Below are positions 61,767 to 62,167 of a stretch of DNA of 62,167 nucleotides, piece by piece. The notes beneath the pieces were generated by a model that did no database searches, had not been told where the DNA came from, and was given only the letters and a program-made list of their open reading frames with translations. Made by a program: the position numbers and the translations under genes. The stretch lies in contig JAHJMN010000173.1 in NCBI GenBank assembly GCA_018821305.1, positions 1 to 62,167 of the forward strand, given 5' to 3'. The stretch's first letter is position 1. The number at the start of each line of letters is the position of its first letter. Source of the stretch: Myxococcota bacterium. GTDB taxonomy: Bacteria; Myxococcota_A; Polyangia; HGW-17.

Positions 61767-61807
61767 ACCCAATGCTGTTCGGATAAGCCGTATTAGTTGA
61801 TATTGTT
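61764..61807 (+). repeat. 44-bp repeat starting at a stop codon, copy 2
   Basis: It begins TAGACCCAATGCTGTTCGG at the PilZ stop codon and ends GTATTAGTTGATATTGTT, matching 11372-11415 (minus) with two differences. Further downstream, CATTCAGGAAGTC at 61840 resembles ATTCAGGGAGTC, which follows the first copy, so the similarity may extend as a looser composite. Confidence 0.85.
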
Positions 61808-62020
61808 AATAAAACAGCATATTTAAATAAAAGCAAGAACATTCAGGAAGTCCCTTCAGCATTTTAAGAAAACAGTTTATGTTCTGAAGGTTTCGTTTTC
61901 TTTCACCTGAAATGCGGTTTGACTCATGGGGGTATTGACGTTAATATATCTCCTGCGTTTTGAATGATTTGTTCCTTTTTGATTCGAGTGTTGTTAGCTC
62001 GATTTTCGATAATGACTTAG

Positions 62021-62079
62021 TTACTGTCCTGAAATACAGTTTTTCAAATTTTTCGCCGGATTTTCGCTCAGGACAGTAA
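62021..62079 (+). repeat. Intergenic palindromic element, first half of a truncated composite (copy 7)
   Basis: Perfect 12-bp ends, TTACTGTCCTGA at 62021-62032 and TCAGGACAGTAA at 62068-62079, with the interior GAAATACAG, TTTTTCAAA, TTTTTCGCCGGA. It follows a 250-bp stretch without a gene and precedes the 83-bp unit by four bases. Confidence 0.88.
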
Positions 62080-62083
62080 CCGC

Positions 62084-62131
62084 AAGGTGTTGAATTTATT
62101 ACTAGTGGCCGGATAGAATTTTTAATAAATT
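62084..62131 (+). repeat. Truncated 83-bp unit, right-edge copy
   Basis: AAGGTGTTGAATTTATT then an altered run with GTGGCC, GGATAGAATTTTTAATAAA; the hairpin and tail present at 33134 and 52121 are missing. The gene start follows within 14 bases. Confidence 0.7.
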
Positions 62132-62144
62132 GATTGGAGATCTC

Positions 62145-62167
62145 ATGAAACTTGGAATAACCGGTGG
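62145..62167 (+). CDS. Start of a gene, probably NAD(P)-binding Rossmann type (partial)
   Basis: The ATG at 62145 has GGAGAT six bases upstream. The window ends after eight codons, reading MKLGITGG, which resembles the first strand and glycine-rich turn of NAD-dependent epimerases or dehydrogenases. With only eight residues this is a weak indication, and the function is not assignable. Confidence 0.4.

Overview
The window looks like a chromosomal segment from a deltaproteobacterial-type predator or scavenger lineage (Myxococcota, Bradymonadota or a relative). This placement is inferred from content, not from a marker tree. The clues are several lipoproteins with Myxococcus-type Cys-rich repeats (CGN..EECDG), MopE-like 'DDDGDG..DC' motifs, Asn/Thr linkers after the lipobox, a pair resembling the MXAN_2561/MXAN_2562 families, two CrtI-type desaturases, a zinc-ribbon Ser/Thr kinase, a PilZ protein and a very large TPR protein. 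The DNA is AT-leaning for such a group. No rRNA, tRNA, IS element, phage gene or CRISPR array was seen.

Layout. 0-4 kb: a frameshifted small gene and two large lipoproteins on the minus strand. 4-9.3 kb: an ABC-2 exporter pair followed by two translationally coupled CrtI-like flavoproteins. 9.3-11.1 kb: a small lipoprotein and a Cys-rich repeat lipoprotein. 11.4-17.4 kb: a tightly packed minus-strand operon (CFI-box surface protein, beta-barrel, TruA, membrane protein, large lipoprotein, AMMECR1 protein), with overlapping or nearly touching genes. 17.7-20.9 kb: exported protein, PAP2 phosphatase, HtrA-type lipoprotein protease. 20.9-32.8 kb: a multi-PAS hybrid histidine kinase and a 2694-residue TPR protein. 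32.8-33.6 kb: a repeat-filled non-coding stretch. 33.6-37.9 kb: urocanate hydratase in line with an ABC-2 exporter. 38-42.5 kb: thymidine kinase, Mpv17-like membrane protein, LCCL-domain exported protein, PP2C phosphatase, lytic transglycosylase. 42.5-47.7 kb: Ser/Thr kinase with zinc ribbons and an amidohydrolase lipoprotein. 48.3-51.2 kb: a lipoprotein with about 26 Cys-rich units. 52.2-57.1 kb: SecA, small lipoprotein, Nudix hydrolase, rhomboid protease. 57.4-61.8 kb: a two-gene operon ending in a polytopic membrane protein with a Fam20C-like kinase domain, then a PilZ protein. A further gene begins at the right edge.

The genes point to a cell with an elaborate envelope: at least nine predicted lipoproteins, several secreted proteins, its own envelope proteolysis and murein turnover, and Ser/Thr and two-component signalling. 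Housekeeping genes (truA, secA, tdk, hutU) are scattered among them.

The most unusual signal is not protein-coding. At least seven intergenic spacers hold a hairpin element of mostly 53-62 bp with ends reading TGTCCTG...CAGGACA and a shared TTTTCAA-type core; one copy is longer and one has changed but perfectly matched ends. Three copies are followed within a few bases by a second conserved unit, making a composite upstream of hutU, of secA and of the last gene. A separate family starts exactly at the TAG stop codon of two unrelated genes. The best candidate for an undescribed protein system is the 57.4-60.7 kb operon.
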